This document shows, one piece after another, positions 1 to 9,490 of a stretch of 64,000 nucleotides of DNA. Source of the stretch: Nocardia grenadensis NBRC 108939 (GTDB taxonomy: Bacteria; Actinomycetota; Actinomycetes; Mycobacteriales; Mycobacteriaceae); the NCBI RefSeq assembly GCF_001613445.1, contig NZ_BDCJ01000009.1:310001-374000 (forward strand). The letters run 5' to 3'. Both the position numbers and the translations under genes were made by a program. The first letter of the stretch is position 1; the number at the start of each line of letters is the position of its first letter. The notes beneath the pieces were generated by a model, which did no database searches, was not told the origin of the DNA, and worked only from the letters and a program-made list of their open reading frames with translations.

Positions 1-1224
1 GTGTGCCTCGACACGGACGGCCGGGTTATCCGGCCCGCCCTGCTATGGAATGACACGCGGTCGGCCGGCGCGGCTGACGCGCTCATCCGGGAACTCGGTG
101 CGGGCGACCATGCGCTCGGCGCTCGCCGCTGGGTCGAGGCTGTCGGCACGGTGCCGGTGGCATCACTGACCGTCACCAAACTGCGGTGGCTGGTGGACCA
201 CGAGCCCGGCAATGCCGCTCGAATCGCGGCGGTGGCGTTGCCGCACGACTGGCTCACCTGGCGCCTGCGCGGCGCCGGGTCCCTGGACGATCTGGTGACC
301 GACCGCTCCGACGCATCGGGGACCGGTTACTTCGATGCGGTGTCGGGAACCTACCGACGTGACCTGCTCGCACTGGCTCTGCGGCGCCGCGAGGAAGAGG
401 TGCGCCCCATATCGCTGCCCCGCGTCCACGGTCCCGATGAGCGGGCCGGCACGGGATGTTCTCGACTCGGCCTTTCCCGCACGGTTGTCGGGCCCGGGTG
501 CGGTGACAATGCCGGGGCGGCGTTAGGGCTCGGATTGGATGTCGGCCGAGTTTTCCTTTCTCTGGGAACCTCCGGTGTGGTGGCCGCGGTTTCGGACCAT
601 CGATCGGTCGATTCCACCGGCTCGGTGGCCGGTTTTGCTGATGCCACCGGCAGATTCCTGCCGCTGGTCTGCACACTCAACGCCACCCGGATCATCGACA
701 GCATGGCCTCGGTACTCGGCGTGAACCACGACGAATTCGACGCGCTGGCACTGGGCGCCGCTCCGGGATCGGGCGGAATGGTCCATGTGCCTTACCTTCA
801 AGGAGAGCGGACCCCGAATCTTCCCCATGCCACCGGCGTGCTCGAGGGCATGACTTTGTCCGCCATGACAAGGGAGAACTTCGCGCGCGCAGCGGTCGAG
901 GGTTTGCTGTGCCTGATGGCTGACGCATTGGAAGCTGTTCGTGGACAGAATGTGTCGATCGAGCGGATCACACTCGTCGGCGGTGGCGCCCGGTCGGCCG
1001 CGGTACGTGAAATCGCTCCGTCCGTACTCGGAGTCCCCGTGCATGTCCCGCAGCCCGGCGAATACGTTGCCGACGGTGCCGCGCGGCAAGCGGCCTGGGT
1101 ATTGTCCGGCGGAGACCAGCCACCGCTCTGGCCGGTGTCCGACATCGGAACCTACACCGCACAGAGAAACTCAGGGGTTCTCGCCCGTTATCGGCGAGTT
1201 GCCGCCGCGGTCGCCGGTTTCTAG
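1..1224 (+). CDS. xylB: Xylulokinase (FGGY family), 5' end outside window
   Basis: The 407 residues visible match the FGGY carbohydrate kinase fold of D-xylulokinase, which phosphorylates D-xylulose with ATP to feed the pentose phosphate pathway. Visible marks are an NDTR segment near residue 17, PHDWLTWRL near 81, the substrate-side stretch ASGTGYFD near 106, the [13 protein letters not shown] segment near 169, and the C-terminal ATP-binding VGGGARS stretch near 325. Family members are usually about 470-500 residues, so roughly the first 70 residues lie upstream of the window and the first in-window GTG is not the true start. Nothing downstream belongs to a xylose operon; the next gene is convergent. 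Another FGGY substrate such as ribulose cannot be excluded. Confidence 0.85.
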   Translation: MCLDTDGRVIRPALLWNDTRSAGAADALIRELGAGDHALGARRWVEAVGTVPVASLTVTKLRWLVDHEPGNAARIAAVALPHDWLTWRLRGAGSLDDLVTDRSDASGTGYFDAVSGTYRRDLLALALRRREEEVRPISLPRVHGPDERAGTGCSRLGLSRTVVGPGCGDNAGAALGLGLDVGRVFLSLGTSGVVAAVSDHRSVDSTGSVAGFADATGRFLPLVCTLNATRIIDSMASVLGVNHDEFDALALGAAPGSGGMVHVPYLQGERTPNLPHATGVLEGMTLSAMTRENFARAAVEGLLCLMADALEAVRGQNVSIERITLVGGGARSAAVREIAPSVLGVPVHVPQPGEYVADGAARQAAWVLSGGDQPPLWPVSDIGTYTAQRNSGVLARYRRVAAAVAGF

Positions 1225-1429
1225 TGTTGTCGAGCGATGCCGGGGTTCGATCTCTACGGCGTCGGCGAGATCGATCTCGACCTGCGGCGACCCGGCCGGG
1301 TGTCGGTTTGCGCTGCTGCTTGTCGTCGGTGATCCTGCCGGTGGAGGTGGTGTCGATGGCCCGGGAACCGGAAGTGTTCGTCTTGGACGAACTGCCGACC
1401 GACCTGGTCGACGCCGTAACCGCGATCGG

Positions 1430-2443
1430 TTACGGATTCACCAAGCCGGTGAGCGCGGTTCTGCGGAGTCGCCGTACCCGACCCACGGCCAAGGCGACCG
1501 TGACCAGAAATGCCGCCAGTCCCCACCAAACGTTCGCCTTGGTGACATTGAGGCCGAGGCCCGCCACACCGGCTGTCCGGCCACCGTCGTGCCCGCTGAT
1601 GACGGCGGCGCAGACCACCGCGATGAATCCGAGGACGAGAAGCCCCGCGACCGAGCGGCACGCGATGGTCGCCCGAGTTCGTTGCCGGCTCGGGGGCAGG
1701 TTGCCGAGCCGGTAGAGGACGAGCGCGGCAATGGGAAGCTGCATCGACCACACCAGTGTGCGGAACGATCCCTCGTACCAGACATTGGTGCCGTAGAGCA
1801 GCGTATGCCAGCTGCTCAGGGCGTAGACGACGATGATAGAAGCGTGCAGAGCCCGCCAGACGACGGGGCGTAGCCAGCGGCGGGAATAGAAGGCCAGGCC
1901 GAGCGGTATCGCCAGGTACAACGCCAGCAGCCCGATGAAAATGGCGACCTTCCCCGTTCCACTGGAATAGGCCGAGGGGACGAAGGTATCGACGAATGCG
2001 CGCCACACCGATTCGGTGATGCCCGCAGTCGCGGAGTACTCGCGGACGAACTCGGCGAACAACCACGCGGCGTGGACGAACATCAACCCGATGGTGGTCA
2101 AACTGGTAGCGCGATGCCATTTCTCGATACTGCGCTGCGGGACCGGTAACCACCTCGGACTGCGACTGCTGCGCAGCAAACCGAGGACGACAGTGATCCA
2201 CGCCCAGAGCAGCCCTGTCCAGCCGAAGGCTTGGCACATCCAGTACATCCAGTACCTGCCGGGGTCTGCCAGATCGGGCATGACCACAATGGTCGGCGAA
2301 GTGCCGGCAGCGACGCGGTAATAGAGCCAACCGAACACCACCAAGGTGATGAACAAGGCGATGGTGGCGTCGATGCGGGCGGTGCGCAGATCCGCGCGGA
2401 GTTCGCGCGTATCGAATTTCGTACGTGTTCTGACAGTACTCAT
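1430..2443 (-). CDS. Ferric-reductase-like transmembrane cytochrome b protein
   Basis: This 337-residue polytopic membrane protein has a ferric-reductase-like transmembrane domain. Hydrophobic helices fill most of the chain, and candidate haem-ligating histidines lie in the helices containing GLMFVHAAW, WRALHAS and SSWHTLLYG. It has no FAD or NAD(P)H domain, so it can only be the membrane haem subunit, like MsrQ/YedZ or a stand-alone cytochrome b. Electron donor and acceptor are not visible. I take the ATG at 2443, which begins MSTVRTRTKF, because the in-frame sequence before it is low-complexity and arginine-rich; a weak GAGG lies about 13 nt upstream. It ends convergently with the xylulokinase gene. 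Confidence 0.75.
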   Translation of the reverse strand: MSTVRTRTKFDTRELRADLRTARIDATIALFITLVVFGWLYYRVAAGTSPTIVVMPDLADPGRYWMYWMCQAFGWTGLLWAWITVVLGLLRSSRSPRWLPVPQRSIEKWHRATSLTTIGLMFVHAAWLFAEFVREYSATAGITESVWRAFVDTFVPSAYSSGTGKVAIFIGLLALYLAIPLGLAFYSRRWLRPVVWRALHASIIVVYALSSWHTLLYGTNVWYEGSFRTLVWSMQLPIAALVLYRLGNLPPSRQRTRATIACRSVAGLLVLGFIAVVCAAVISGHDGGRTAGVAGLGLNVTKANVWWGLAAFLVTVALAVGRVRRLRRTALTGLVNP

Positions 2444-2807
2444 CGATGACTCGTGTCCTCGTAGCGGCCGCCGCCGCGACCATAGGCCGGGCCGTCGTTC
2501 TCGTGCGGGCTCCCCGCACCCGGACGGAGGTCGGTCTCTTTCCGTTTCGTTCTGTTCCGGCAACTTCGACACCTGATCCGGCATTACGCAAACCCTCACT
2601 CTCCGGGCCCCCTCACTTGCCCTTACGGTGAGTAGTCGCGGCAGCATCCCGGATAGTTCCCGCTCGACTGGACGAATCGGGCCCGGGGCTGCCGGGTCCG
2701 GCCTGCCCGCCGTGGCTCTCCGCGAACGAGTCGTGTCGGAATGGAACTTTCGGCTGCGCGGCGACGACATTCTGCGTATGACATTCCAGGAGTGGGACCG
2801 GGGATCG
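2444..2807. other. Divergent intergenic region, nothing firm
   Basis: This is the gap between the minus-strand cytochrome b gene and a plus-strand membrane protein. In-frame sequence continues upstream of both starts but reads as disordered arginine/serine-rich peptide on both strands. The promoters of both genes should lie here. I see no convincing palindrome or RNA. Confidence 0.4.
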
Positions 2808-3329
2808 GTGAGTGACAGCGACGAGGTGACCACGCGCTGGCTATGCGATGCCGAGAGAGCCCTGCGTGGCATCGAACGGTCGGTGCTGGACGAGATGTTC
2901 CTGAGCCGGCGACTGGTGCTGGTCCTGTCGGTGGCCGCCGTCGGCCTTGTGCTGTCGGTCGCCGCCGCGTCCTCTGCCGCGCTGACGGCGGAAAAGCCGC
3001 TGCTGCCGCTACTTTCGCTGCTGGTTTCCGGTGTTGTCACCTTTTCGGCTCTCGGCGGGATCGTCGCCCGCCGCTTCTCCTGGGCTTGTTTCGCGGCATT
3101 TACGGCGGGGGTGGGTGCGGCGCTGTCGGTGCTGGCGTTCTGGATTCTGCGGACCGGTGGAGTGAACTCCGGTGCGGGGTGGTTCGGGGCCATGGCGGCG
3201 TGCGAAATGGTGCTGCTGGTCGGCTGGGCGGGTTCGGCGCTGAGGCCGCTGGCTGATTCGCAGCCGGAGTGCCGTATGGCCCGGCGGGCGCGGCCCGCCG
3301 CGACCCGGCCGCGGGCGTACGGCGGATAG
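2808..3329 (+). CDS. Hypothetical integral membrane protein
   Basis: About 173 residues with a charged N-terminal stretch (VSDSDEVTTRW) followed by four hydrophobic segments: around residues 34-53, 63-84, 88-112 and 124-143. The tail is basic, proline/arginine-rich and probably cytoplasmic. I do not recognise the family. The start is uncertain: GTG at 2808 is preceded by a GGGG run at suitable spacing, ATG at 2778 has no ribosome binding site, and the frame stays open to 2628. It is convergent with the DsbA-like gene. Confidence 0.55.
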   Translation: MSDSDEVTTRWLCDAERALRGIERSVLDEMFLSRRLVLVLSVAAVGLVLSVAAASSAALTAEKPLLPLLSLLVSGVVTFSALGGIVARRFSWACFAAFTAGVGAALSVLAFWILRTGGVNSGAGWFGAMAACEMVLLVGWAGSALRPLADSQPECRMARRARPAATRPRAYGG

Positions 3330-3373
3330 CGGTCCGCACACGATCTCCGGGCCGGGTCGTCACGGGTATCGCC

Positions 3374-4117
3374 TCAGGACTCGAGCGCCTCGGGGAGCTC
3401 GCCGGGCTCGATCGGGTTGCCGTCGAGGAAGGCCGAGGGTGTGGACTGGATACCGCTGTCGAGCACGTCGAGTGTGCGGGACCGGACGAACTTGGCGTAG
3501 GTGCGGTCGGTCACGCACTGCGCGAAACCCGGATCCGTGTAGCCGGCGCCTTTGGCGACCTCGACGAGTGTGCTGTCCGAAAGGCCGTCGCCGCCTTCCG
3601 GGGGCTGGTGTTCGAACATGGTCTTCAGCCAGCCGGGGTAGGCGATGGGATCGGCGGAGGCGGCGCAGAACGAGGCGTTCGCGGCGCGGGTCGAGTACTC
3701 GGTAGAGGAAGCGTGATCGAGAAAGGCGATGATGTCGTATTCGGCGGCCACGGTTCCCGCGTTCACCGCAGCGGTCAGCAGCGGACCGTAGGCCGCCTCG
3801 AACTGCCGGCAGGCCGGGCATTGCAGATCCGCCACCAACCGGACCGTTCTCGCCGCCGAGGGTCGTCCGATCCTGATCGTCCCGGTGTCGGTGAGGGTCG
3901 CGGCGAGACCGTTCGGGTTCGATTCCGGCGCGGCGGCGATAGCGGGGGTGGGGCCGGGGTCGTCACGCGCGGCCTTCTTCATCGCGATATTGATGCCGAT
4001 GGCGGCGATGAGTCCGACGAGGACCGCGGCGACCGCCAGTTGTCCAAGGATCCGCCGGGTGCGGTCCGGTTGGTGCATCGACGACGGCGAATTCTTCCGT
4101 TTCTTCTGTGCGCTCAT
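3374..4117 (-). CDS. Membrane-anchored DsbA-like thioredoxin-fold oxidoreductase
   Basis: This 247-residue protein has a basic cytoplasmic start, one transmembrane segment at about 27-46 and an extracytoplasmic thioredoxin-fold domain with the redox motif C100-P-A-C103. The chain fits the DsbA/actinobacterial thiol-disulfide oxidoreductase family, which oxidises or reshuffles disulfides in exported proteins. A cis-proline segment (IQSTPSAFLDG) lies near the C terminus, as the fold requires. The ATG at 4117 has a strong AAGGAG about 7 nt upstream, which decides this start over longer open frame. It lies 192 nt downstream of sigC on the same strand and could be cotranscribed with it. Its exact partner is unknown. 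Confidence 0.85.
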   Translation of the reverse strand: MSAQKKRKNSPSSMHQPDRTRRILGQLAVAAVLVGLIAAIGINIAMKKAARDDPGPTPAIAAAPESNPNGLAATLTDTGTIRIGRPSAARTVRLVADLQCPACRQFEAAYGPLLTAAVNAGTVAAEYDIIAFLDHASSTEYSTRAANASFCAASADPIAYPGWLKTMFEHQPPEGGDGLSDSTLVEVAKGAGYTDPGFAQCVTDRTYAKFVRSRTLDVLDSGIQSTPSAFLDGNPIEPGELPEALES

Positions 4118-4309
4118 GACGAGCTCCTTGTCTGTGCTTCGGGTGGGTGGGCCTTGCTGGTTGTGTTCGGTCCGGCTACGACTGATCCGGCGGCCGGGAT
4201 GGGAAGGGGCCGGTCGGACCGTGCCGCGAAGTGCGCGGCTCGGGGCAGCCGGTGAGCGGCACCCGCCGCCCACCGGTTGCTTCGAGGTCTGCTGGGCTCG
4301 GCTCGCTGG

Positions 4310-4930
4310 TCAGCGTGCCCGGGCGAACTGCACCGGCGGCGCTTCGCCTCTCCGCTCGCGGGGGAAGGCGTAGACCACGGTGGAATCCGTGCCCACGCCT
4401 TGCCAGAGTTCGACCAGTGTTTCCCTGGCCCGCGCGACCCGGGAGCGAATGGTGCCGACCGGGCAATCGGCGGTCTGCGCGGCCTCGGCGTAGCTGAGTC
4501 CGAGAAGCTGGGTCAGTACGAACGCCTCGCGGCGGTCGGCCGGGAGATGGTGCAGCAGGTCGGCCACCACCATGTCCTCGCCGATATCGCCGTCGTGGCG
4601 GTCGCGTCGCTGGTCTATCGCGGTCTCCCAGTCGGCGCCGCCGCTGGTCCGCGGACGGGACGAAGCGTTGCGCAGCCGGTCGATCACCGCCCGCCGGGCG
4701 ATCGAGAGCAGCCAGGTACGGGCCGTCGACCGTCCGGCGAACCGCGGCAGACTGCCCAGCGCGCGCAGGAAGGTTTCCTGGGTGAGATCGTCGGCGGATT
4801 GCACGTCGGTCAGATGGGCGACGAAGCGCCACACATCGGTCTGGGTGCAGCCGATGAACTCGGCCAGGGCGGTGCGGTCGCCCGCGCCTGCGGCCAGCGC
4901 CAGCGCGGTCAGCTCCTCATCCGAGGGCAT
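4310..4930 (-). CDS. sigC: ECF RNA polymerase sigma factor, SigC-like
   Basis: A 206-residue ECF sigma factor. Region 2 is visible as TQTDVWRFVAHL and SADDLTQETFLRAL, followed by ARTWLLSIARRAVIDRLR. Region 4 carries QLLGLSYAEAAQTADCPVGTIRSRVARARE, the DNA-binding helix-turn-helix for the -35 element. From memory, the wording is very close to Mycobacterium tuberculosis SigC in both regions, closer than to other ECF groups. Like SigC it has no adjacent anti-sigma gene. The C-terminal tail of about 25 residues (PRERRGEAPPV) is longer than in the mycobacterial protein. Its regulon cannot be read from this window. Confidence 0.85.
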   Translation of the reverse strand: MPSDEELTALALAAGAGDRTALAEFIGCTQTDVWRFVAHLTDVQSADDLTQETFLRALGSLPRFAGRSTARTWLLSIARRAVIDRLRNASSRPRTSGGADWETAIDQRRDRHDGDIGEDMVVADLLHHLPADRREAFVLTQLLGLSYAEAAQTADCPVGTIRSRVARARETLVELWQGVGTDSTVVYAFPRERRGEAPPVQFARAR

Positions 4931-5206
4931 GACGGCGTACCGGGTCGGGGCCGGTGTGTCGCACGAGGCCGGAAGGTGGTCGGTAGTGCTGCCCGGGCCC
5001 GGGCAGCACGCGAGGATGCGTATTCATAGCGACGAGTTCTCTGGTCGGGACGCGGGCGCGGTCACGCGGTCACATGGGAGTCCGCCCGCGTGCCTGATCG
5101 GCGCGCCGACGGAGTCGCGAGACCGCGTCGCCGCTGCGCCGGTGACGGGACACCCGCCGTACACAGGCGAGCGTCCAGCGGCGTCCCGGAAGAATTCCCG
5201 AGCAGC

Positions 5207-5821
5207 TCAGGCGGTCACTGTGTCACGACGGATTCTGGATAGTGCTGGAAATCCGCCCGGTGGGCCCCGACGGGCCATCGCGTGGCGCAGGAATTCGACG
5301 CCGGTGGCCGGAGTGCCGAGTTCGGCCGGGGGGCGCGCGACAACCGCGGCGGCCGTGGGCGGCAACGGCGGGACGAGCAGCAGCAGGGGCAGCACGATCC
5401 GGGTGTACAGCATCGCGGTGAGCGTGAAGGCAGTGCGCTCGCCCCACCACAGCCAGAGGCCGCACAGCAGGGCGGCGAGGCAGTGCGCTGCCACCATGGC
5501 CGGTGTGCCGGTCGCGGTCGGCCGGGCGGTGGTCGCGGCGTGGCCGGTATATCCCCCGGCGGGGGCGGCGGCGAACCACAGGTGCAGGACACCCTGTCCG
5601 GCCAGCAGCCCCGCGGTGATCGGGAGCAGACCGCGTTGCCGGTCGGCGATGGACCAGGCGAAGGCTGCGCAGAAGCCGACTGCGAGACCGAGGGTCGACA
5701 AAGAAATGGAATGAGCGGAAGTCAGGGCGTGGCCCGACGCCGAGAGCAGGACACAGATCAGCGCGAAGAGACACGCACGGCACGCCCGGGTGAGCGGGGA
5801 GCGGTGCGCTGGACTGATCAT
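5207..5821 (-). CDS. Hypothetical multi-pass membrane protein
   Basis: About 204 residues starting MISPAHRSPLT, with hydrophobic segments near residues 14-34, 42-60, 66-90, 105-125 and 130-155, and a hydrophilic tail. No enzymatic motif is visible. The start is taken at ATG 5821 because the extra 54 in-frame residues upstream are arginine/proline-rich and break the membrane pattern. It lies about 275 bp upstream of sigC in the same orientation, so the two may share a transcript. I do not recognise the family. Confidence 0.55.
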   Translation of the reverse strand: MISPAHRSPLTRACRACLFALICVLLSASGHALTSAHSISLSTLGLAVGFCAAFAWSIADRQRGLLPITAGLLAGQGVLHLWFAAAPAGGYTGHAATTARPTATGTPAMVAAHCLAALLCGLWLWWGERTAFTLTAMLYTRIVLPLLLLVPPLPPTAAAVVARPPAELGTPATGVEFLRHAMARRGPPGGFPALSRIRRDTVTA

Positions 5822-6341
5822 GGTGATCGCTATCGTCGCACCTTTTCCGGAACAGCGATGGTCCGGGGCGGGGGACCGGGCGGAGTGAAACGTCGCAGCC
5901 GCCCCGATCCGTTCACGGCCGGTGGTCTCGGTGCAGCACACGGTGTACACCAGCGCGCCGGCGGTGACTGCGCCGGCCACCATGGCGAGTGCTCGGAGCA
6001 GGCTTTAGCAGAGTGCCTTGGACGAGCCCTGGACATGCGGTATCGGCCGCGGCGTAGGGCATCTCGCCAGCCGATATCGTGGCACCGGCCACCGCGACAG
6101 CCGTCACGCCGACCACACCGTCCGCGCCGAGAGCATCCCGATATCCATCCCGTCTCTCCGGAGGTCCGTCGGACGTTCGCCCGCCGCAGATCAGTAGTCG
6201 GCGTGGCCGGGTGGGTGGTTCCGTGACCGTGCAGAAGTGAGGTAGCTCTCGTATGCGACGTCGGGTGGCGGGCGTATTCCCCGGCCGTCCACCCGAGATG
6301 GTCGTATGCCCGGTCACCGTGGCCGGATTCGATCGGTGCTC
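5822..6341. other. 520-bp gap without a convincing gene
   Basis: Short frames are open on both strands but none has a ribosome binding site or recognisable sequence. A minus-strand frame from about 6240 to 5990 contains an alanine/glycine-rich stretch that could be a decayed secreted protein; I could not identify it. No repeat or RNA seen. Confidence 0.35.
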
Positions 6342-7352
6342 TCAGTAGCCTTTGGAGCGGAGGAAGTCCGCGACGGTGACCACCGCCTGTGGGTTGCGGG
6401 GGCTTTCGACCAGTGCGGCGTAGGGCAGGGCGATGATGTTGTTCTCACGGACCGCTGTAGTGCCGGCCATCAGCGGGTGGGCGCGCAATTGCTCGATCTT
6501 GGCCTGCACCGAGTTCTGCGGACCCGCACCGTAGTCGACGATCACGATCGCCTGCGGATCCCGCTGGGCCGCGGCCTCCCACGAGGTGGTGGTCCACGAG
6601 TCGTTCAGGTCGTCGAAGATGTTCGTACCACCTGCTCTCCGGATGATCTGTGACGGTGCGGCGGTGCGGCCGGAGGTGAACGGTTCCGGTGTGGCGCTGT
6701 CGAACAGGAACACCCGGGCCGGATCCTTTCCGGCCGGTGCACCGTTACCGGCCGCGGCGACCTGGTCGCGGTATTGCGCGACGAGGTCGTCGGCCTTCTC
6801 GCGCACATCGAAGATCTCGCCGAGATTGGTGAGGTCGGCGTAGAGGGCGTCGAGCGGTTCCATCACCCCCCGGCGGGTGGTTCCGGGCTGTCGGCATGCT
6901 TCGGTCAGCTGGTACGGGACCGCGCCGATCGAGCGCACCCAGTCCGGGGTGAGGCCGGTGGTCTCCTTGAAGCCGTAGTTCCAGCCGGCGAAGACGAAAT
7001 CGGGGTCGGCGGCCTGGACGACCTCGCGGGTGAAGGCGTCACCCAGTGGCGTTACGCGCTCGAACTCGGCCTTCCACGGTGAACTGGCGATATCGCGTTC
7101 CTTGCCGGGGTGGCTGGTGTAGCCGACCAGGCGATCGGCCAGGCCGAGGGCGAGCATCATCTCGGTGATCCCGGTGTCGTTGGTGACCACTCGCGCGGGG
7201 ACGCGGTCGACGGTGAGCGGGGCGCCGCAGTTGGTGACGGTCACCGACTCGCCGCTCGCGTTCTTCGGAGCCTCCTGCACATCGGCGCCGCACGCTGTCG
7301 TGCCGAGTACGCACGCGAGGGCGATCGCCGTGATCAGCCGGGACGATCTCAT
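6342..7352 (-). CDS. ABC transporter substrate-binding lipoprotein (BtuF/FepB family)
   Basis: A 336-residue periplasmic-binding-protein-like lipoprotein. The signal peptide ends in a lipobox-like LGTTAC with C21 as the predicted lipidated cysteine. The mature part has the two-lobe cobalamin/siderophore-binding fold: VPARVVTNDTGITEMMLALGLADRLVGYT near residue 52 and DPDFVFAGWNYGF near 116. It starts directly after the ATPase stop codon and is the last gene of a permease-ATPase-binding protein operon. The cobalamin riboswitch at the head of the operon argues for a B12 or corrinoid substrate, although the family also binds ferric siderophores. Confidence 0.85.
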   Translation of the reverse strand: MRSSRLITAIALACVLGTTACGADVQEAPKNASGESVTVTNCGAPLTVDRVPARVVTNDTGITEMMLALGLADRLVGYTSHPGKERDIASSPWKAEFERVTPLGDAFTREVVQAADPDFVFAGWNYGFKETTGLTPDWVRSIGAVPYQLTEACRQPGTTRRGVMEPLDALYADLTNLGEIFDVREKADDLVAQYRDQVAAAGNGAPAGKDPARVFLFDSATPEPFTSGRTAAPSQIIRRAGGTNIFDDLNDSWTTTSWEAAAQRDPQAIVIVDYGAGPQNSVQAKIEQLRAHPLMAGTTAVRENNIIALPYAALVESPRNPQAVVTVADFLRSKGY

Positions 7353-8123
7353 CTACTGTTCCTTTTCGTCGAAGATGATCTGCGGGACGCCCAGCCTGGG
7401 GTGCGTCACGATATGGCCGCCGATCGAGAACCAACGAGTGATCGTCTCCGCGGTGATCACCTCGTGCGGGCGGCCCGAACAGACGAGCCGGCCCCCGTGC
7501 AGGACGAAGATCCGATCACAGTGCTGGGCAGCCAGATTCAGGTCGTGCAGTGCCGCGATCACGGTGATGCCCAGTCCCCGTGCCGCGGACAGCACGCTGT
7601 ACTGGTGGTGGACGTCGAGGTGGTTCGTCGGCTCGTCCAGGACGAGCACTCGCGGCTGCTGGGCGAGCGCCCGCGCGATCAGGACCCGTTGGCGCTCACC
7701 GCCCGACAGCGACAGGAAGCCGCGCGCCGCGAGATGTCCGATATCGGCTGTTTCCATCGCCGCGGCGCAGATCTCCCGGTCGCGTCGCCGCGTGCCGCGC
7801 AGCAGCGCGGTATGTGGCAGGCGCCCGGTGGCCACGACCTCGGCGGCGGTGAAATCGAACGGAGTACTCGTATCCTGAGTGAGCGCCGCGATTTGGCGGG
7901 CGTTCTCCCGCATGCTGATCGCCGCGATATCCGTCCCATCGACCAGAACCCGTCCCGTCGTCGGGGACAACGCGCGGTAGAGGCAGCGCAGCAGGGTGGA
8001 CTTACCACTGCCGTTGGGCCCCACGATGCCGAGGAACTGGCCCGGCCCGGCGGCCAGGGTCACTGCCTCGACGACCGTTGTACCGTGGAACTCGACCGTG
8101 ACCTTCTCGTAGTCGACCCGCAT
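7353..8123 (-). CDS. ABC transporter ATP-binding protein (FecE/BtuD type)
   Basis: A 256-residue ABC ATPase with Walker A GPNGSGKST at residues 35-43, signature LSGGERQR near 137, Walker B VLVLDEP near 157, and the switch histidine in AALHDLN near 190. It energises uptake through the neighbouring FecCD-type permease. The start ATG at 8123 overlaps the permease stop (ATGA), showing translational coupling and ruling out the long upstream extension of the frame. The riboswitch at the head of the operon should repress it when cobalamin is plentiful. Confidence 0.9.
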   Translation of the reverse strand: MRVDYEKVTVEFHGTTVVEAVTLAAGPGQFLGIVGPNGSGKSTLLRCLYRALSPTTGRVLVDGTDIAAISMRENARQIAALTQDTSTPFDFTAAEVVATGRLPHTALLRGTRRRDREICAAAMETADIGHLAARGFLSLSGGERQRVLIARALAQQPRVLVLDEPTNHLDVHHQYSVLSAARGLGITVIAALHDLNLAAQHCDRIFVLHGGRLVCSGRPHEVITAETITRWFSIGGHIVTHPRLGVPQIIFDEKEQ

Positions 8124-9175
8124 CAGCTGTGCTCCACCAGGGCTCCGCGGCGGCGCATCAGCAGCACGAACACCGGCACTCCCACCGCGGCGGTGATCGC
8201 GCCCAGCGGCAGCTCCTGCGGAGGTATGAGGGTCCGCGCCAGCAGGTCCGCCGTCACCAGGGACACCGCGCCCAGTAAGGGCGTCACGACGGTGAGTCGC
8301 TGATGGTCGGCGCCTACCAGCAGTCTGGCGATATGCGGGACCACCAGACCGACGAAGCCGATCGCCCCGCATACCGCGACGAAGCAGCCCGTCATCGCGG
8401 CGGAGACCACGAACAGGAGCAGCCGGAACCGGGACGGGTTCATGCCCAGTGCGGCACCGACCTCGTCGCCCATCGACAGCGCGTTGAGGTGCCGTGCGTA
8501 CACGGTGATCACCGCCAGTCCGATCACGGCGACCGTGGCGATGAGGGGCACCATGTGCCAGGTGGCCCCGGCCAGGCTCCCGAGTAGCCAGAACATCACC
8601 GAACGGGCCGCATCCCCGTGCGGGGCGAGGAACACCAGCACCGTCGTCGCTGCGGAGAAGCCGTAGCCGAGGGCGGTGCCGGTGAGCACCAGCCGCAGCG
8701 GTACCAGCCCGGAGGCCGAGCGGGCCATCAGATAGACGAGCACTGTGGCGGCCAGCGCCCCGGCGAAGGCCGCGGTGGACAGTGCGTAGATCCCGAGCGC
8801 GCCGAAGACCCCGAAGAGTACGACCGCGGTCGCGCCCACCGAAGCGCCCGACGAAATCCCGAGCACATAGGGGTCGGCGAGCGGGTTGCGGACCATGGCC
8901 TGCACCAGCAGTCCCACCCCGCCGAGCCCGGCTCCGACCAGGGCGGCCAACAGTACCCGGGGCAGCCGCGAGTCGATGACGATCCGGTAGTCGGCGATAT
9001 CGTCGGCGACCACGGTGGCGCCGCTGAGCTCGGCCCACAGGAACCAGACCGTGTCCCGCCAGGGGACGTGCGCCGCGCCCAGCGTCAACGCCAGGACGGA
9101 GACCACCGCCAGTACCGCGATCAAGCCGGGGACCAGCACGGCGATCGGGAGCCGCTGCTTCTCGACAGTTCTCAT
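8123..9175 (-). CDS. FecCD/BtuC-family ABC transporter permease
   Basis: A 350-residue permease with about ten transmembrane helices and the family marks SGASVGATAVVLFG near residue 118, GDEVGAALGMN near 240 and GFVGLVVPHIARLLVG near 283, the last being the ATPase-coupling region. The start MRTVEKQRLP at 9175 is chosen because upstream in-frame sequence runs into the riboswitch leader. It is the first gene of the operon, about 120 nt downstream of the riboswitch core. The family moves cobalamin or ferric siderophores; the riboswitch favours a corrinoid. Confidence 0.9.
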   Translation of the reverse strand: MRTVEKQRLPIAVLVPGLIAVLAVVSVLALTLGAAHVPWRDTVWFLWAELSGATVVADDIADYRIVIDSRLPRVLLAALVGAGLGGVGLLVQAMVRNPLADPYVLGISSGASVGATAVVLFGVFGALGIYALSTAAFAGALAATVLVYLMARSASGLVPLRLVLTGTALGYGFSAATTVLVFLAPHGDAARSVMFWLLGSLAGATWHMVPLIATVAVIGLAVITVYARHLNALSMGDEVGAALGMNPSRFRLLLFVVSAAMTGCFVAVCGAIGFVGLVVPHIARLLVGADHQRLTVVTPLLGAVSLVTADLLARTLIPPQELPLGAITAAVGVPVFVLLMRRRGALVEHS

Positions 9176-9292
9176 CGGCCCTGCACTACCCGCACCGTCT
9201 CGAAACGGGCGCGCAGGCAGGCGACTGGCGCACGGACCCATACCTCGTCAACCGCTCCCTCGGAGTCGACAGCAGGCCGCGCCGCCGGCACG

Positions 9293-9490
9293 ACCACGCG
9301 GGCAGGTCTTCGGACTCGCGGACATGACGCCGACCGGCGTCGCCTACTGGCGGTCGCTTCCCGGGCGGGGCGCCCAGTGCTGATGACCGCGGTCGTTTCC
9401 ACATACCGCTGCGGGGCAGCTCCGGATTCCCACCGGATTCCCTCTTGCGAGCCACGCGTCCAGGGACGAGCGGCAACCAGCGCTTGGTCA
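9293..9490 (-). promoter_or_regulatory. Cobalamin (AdoCbl) riboswitch
   Basis: Read on the minus strand, the conserved cobalamin riboswitch core is present in order: GAGGGAATCCGGTGGGAATC, then GAGCTGCCCCGCAGC, a GCACTGG B12-box-like element near 9375, CCCGGGAAG near 9355, and the closing GAGTCCGAAGACCTGCCCG near 9305-9318. It lies in the leader of the FecCD-type ABC operon. By analogy with the class, cobalamin binding should lower expression of the importer. Boundaries are approximate. Confidence 0.93.

Noticed and set aside
1236..1252. GGGGTTCGATCTC resembling a tRNA T-arm
   Set aside because: No acceptor stem, anticodon arm or CCA context; no tRNA gene was found in the window.
1254..2591. 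Long minus-strand frame over the ferric-reductase-like gene
   Set aside because: Histidine/arginine-rich shadow of the membrane protein in another frame.
6342..9175. FecCD-type importer as the uptake system for the NRPS product
   Set aside because: Its leader carries a cobalamin riboswitch, which points to corrinoid uptake.
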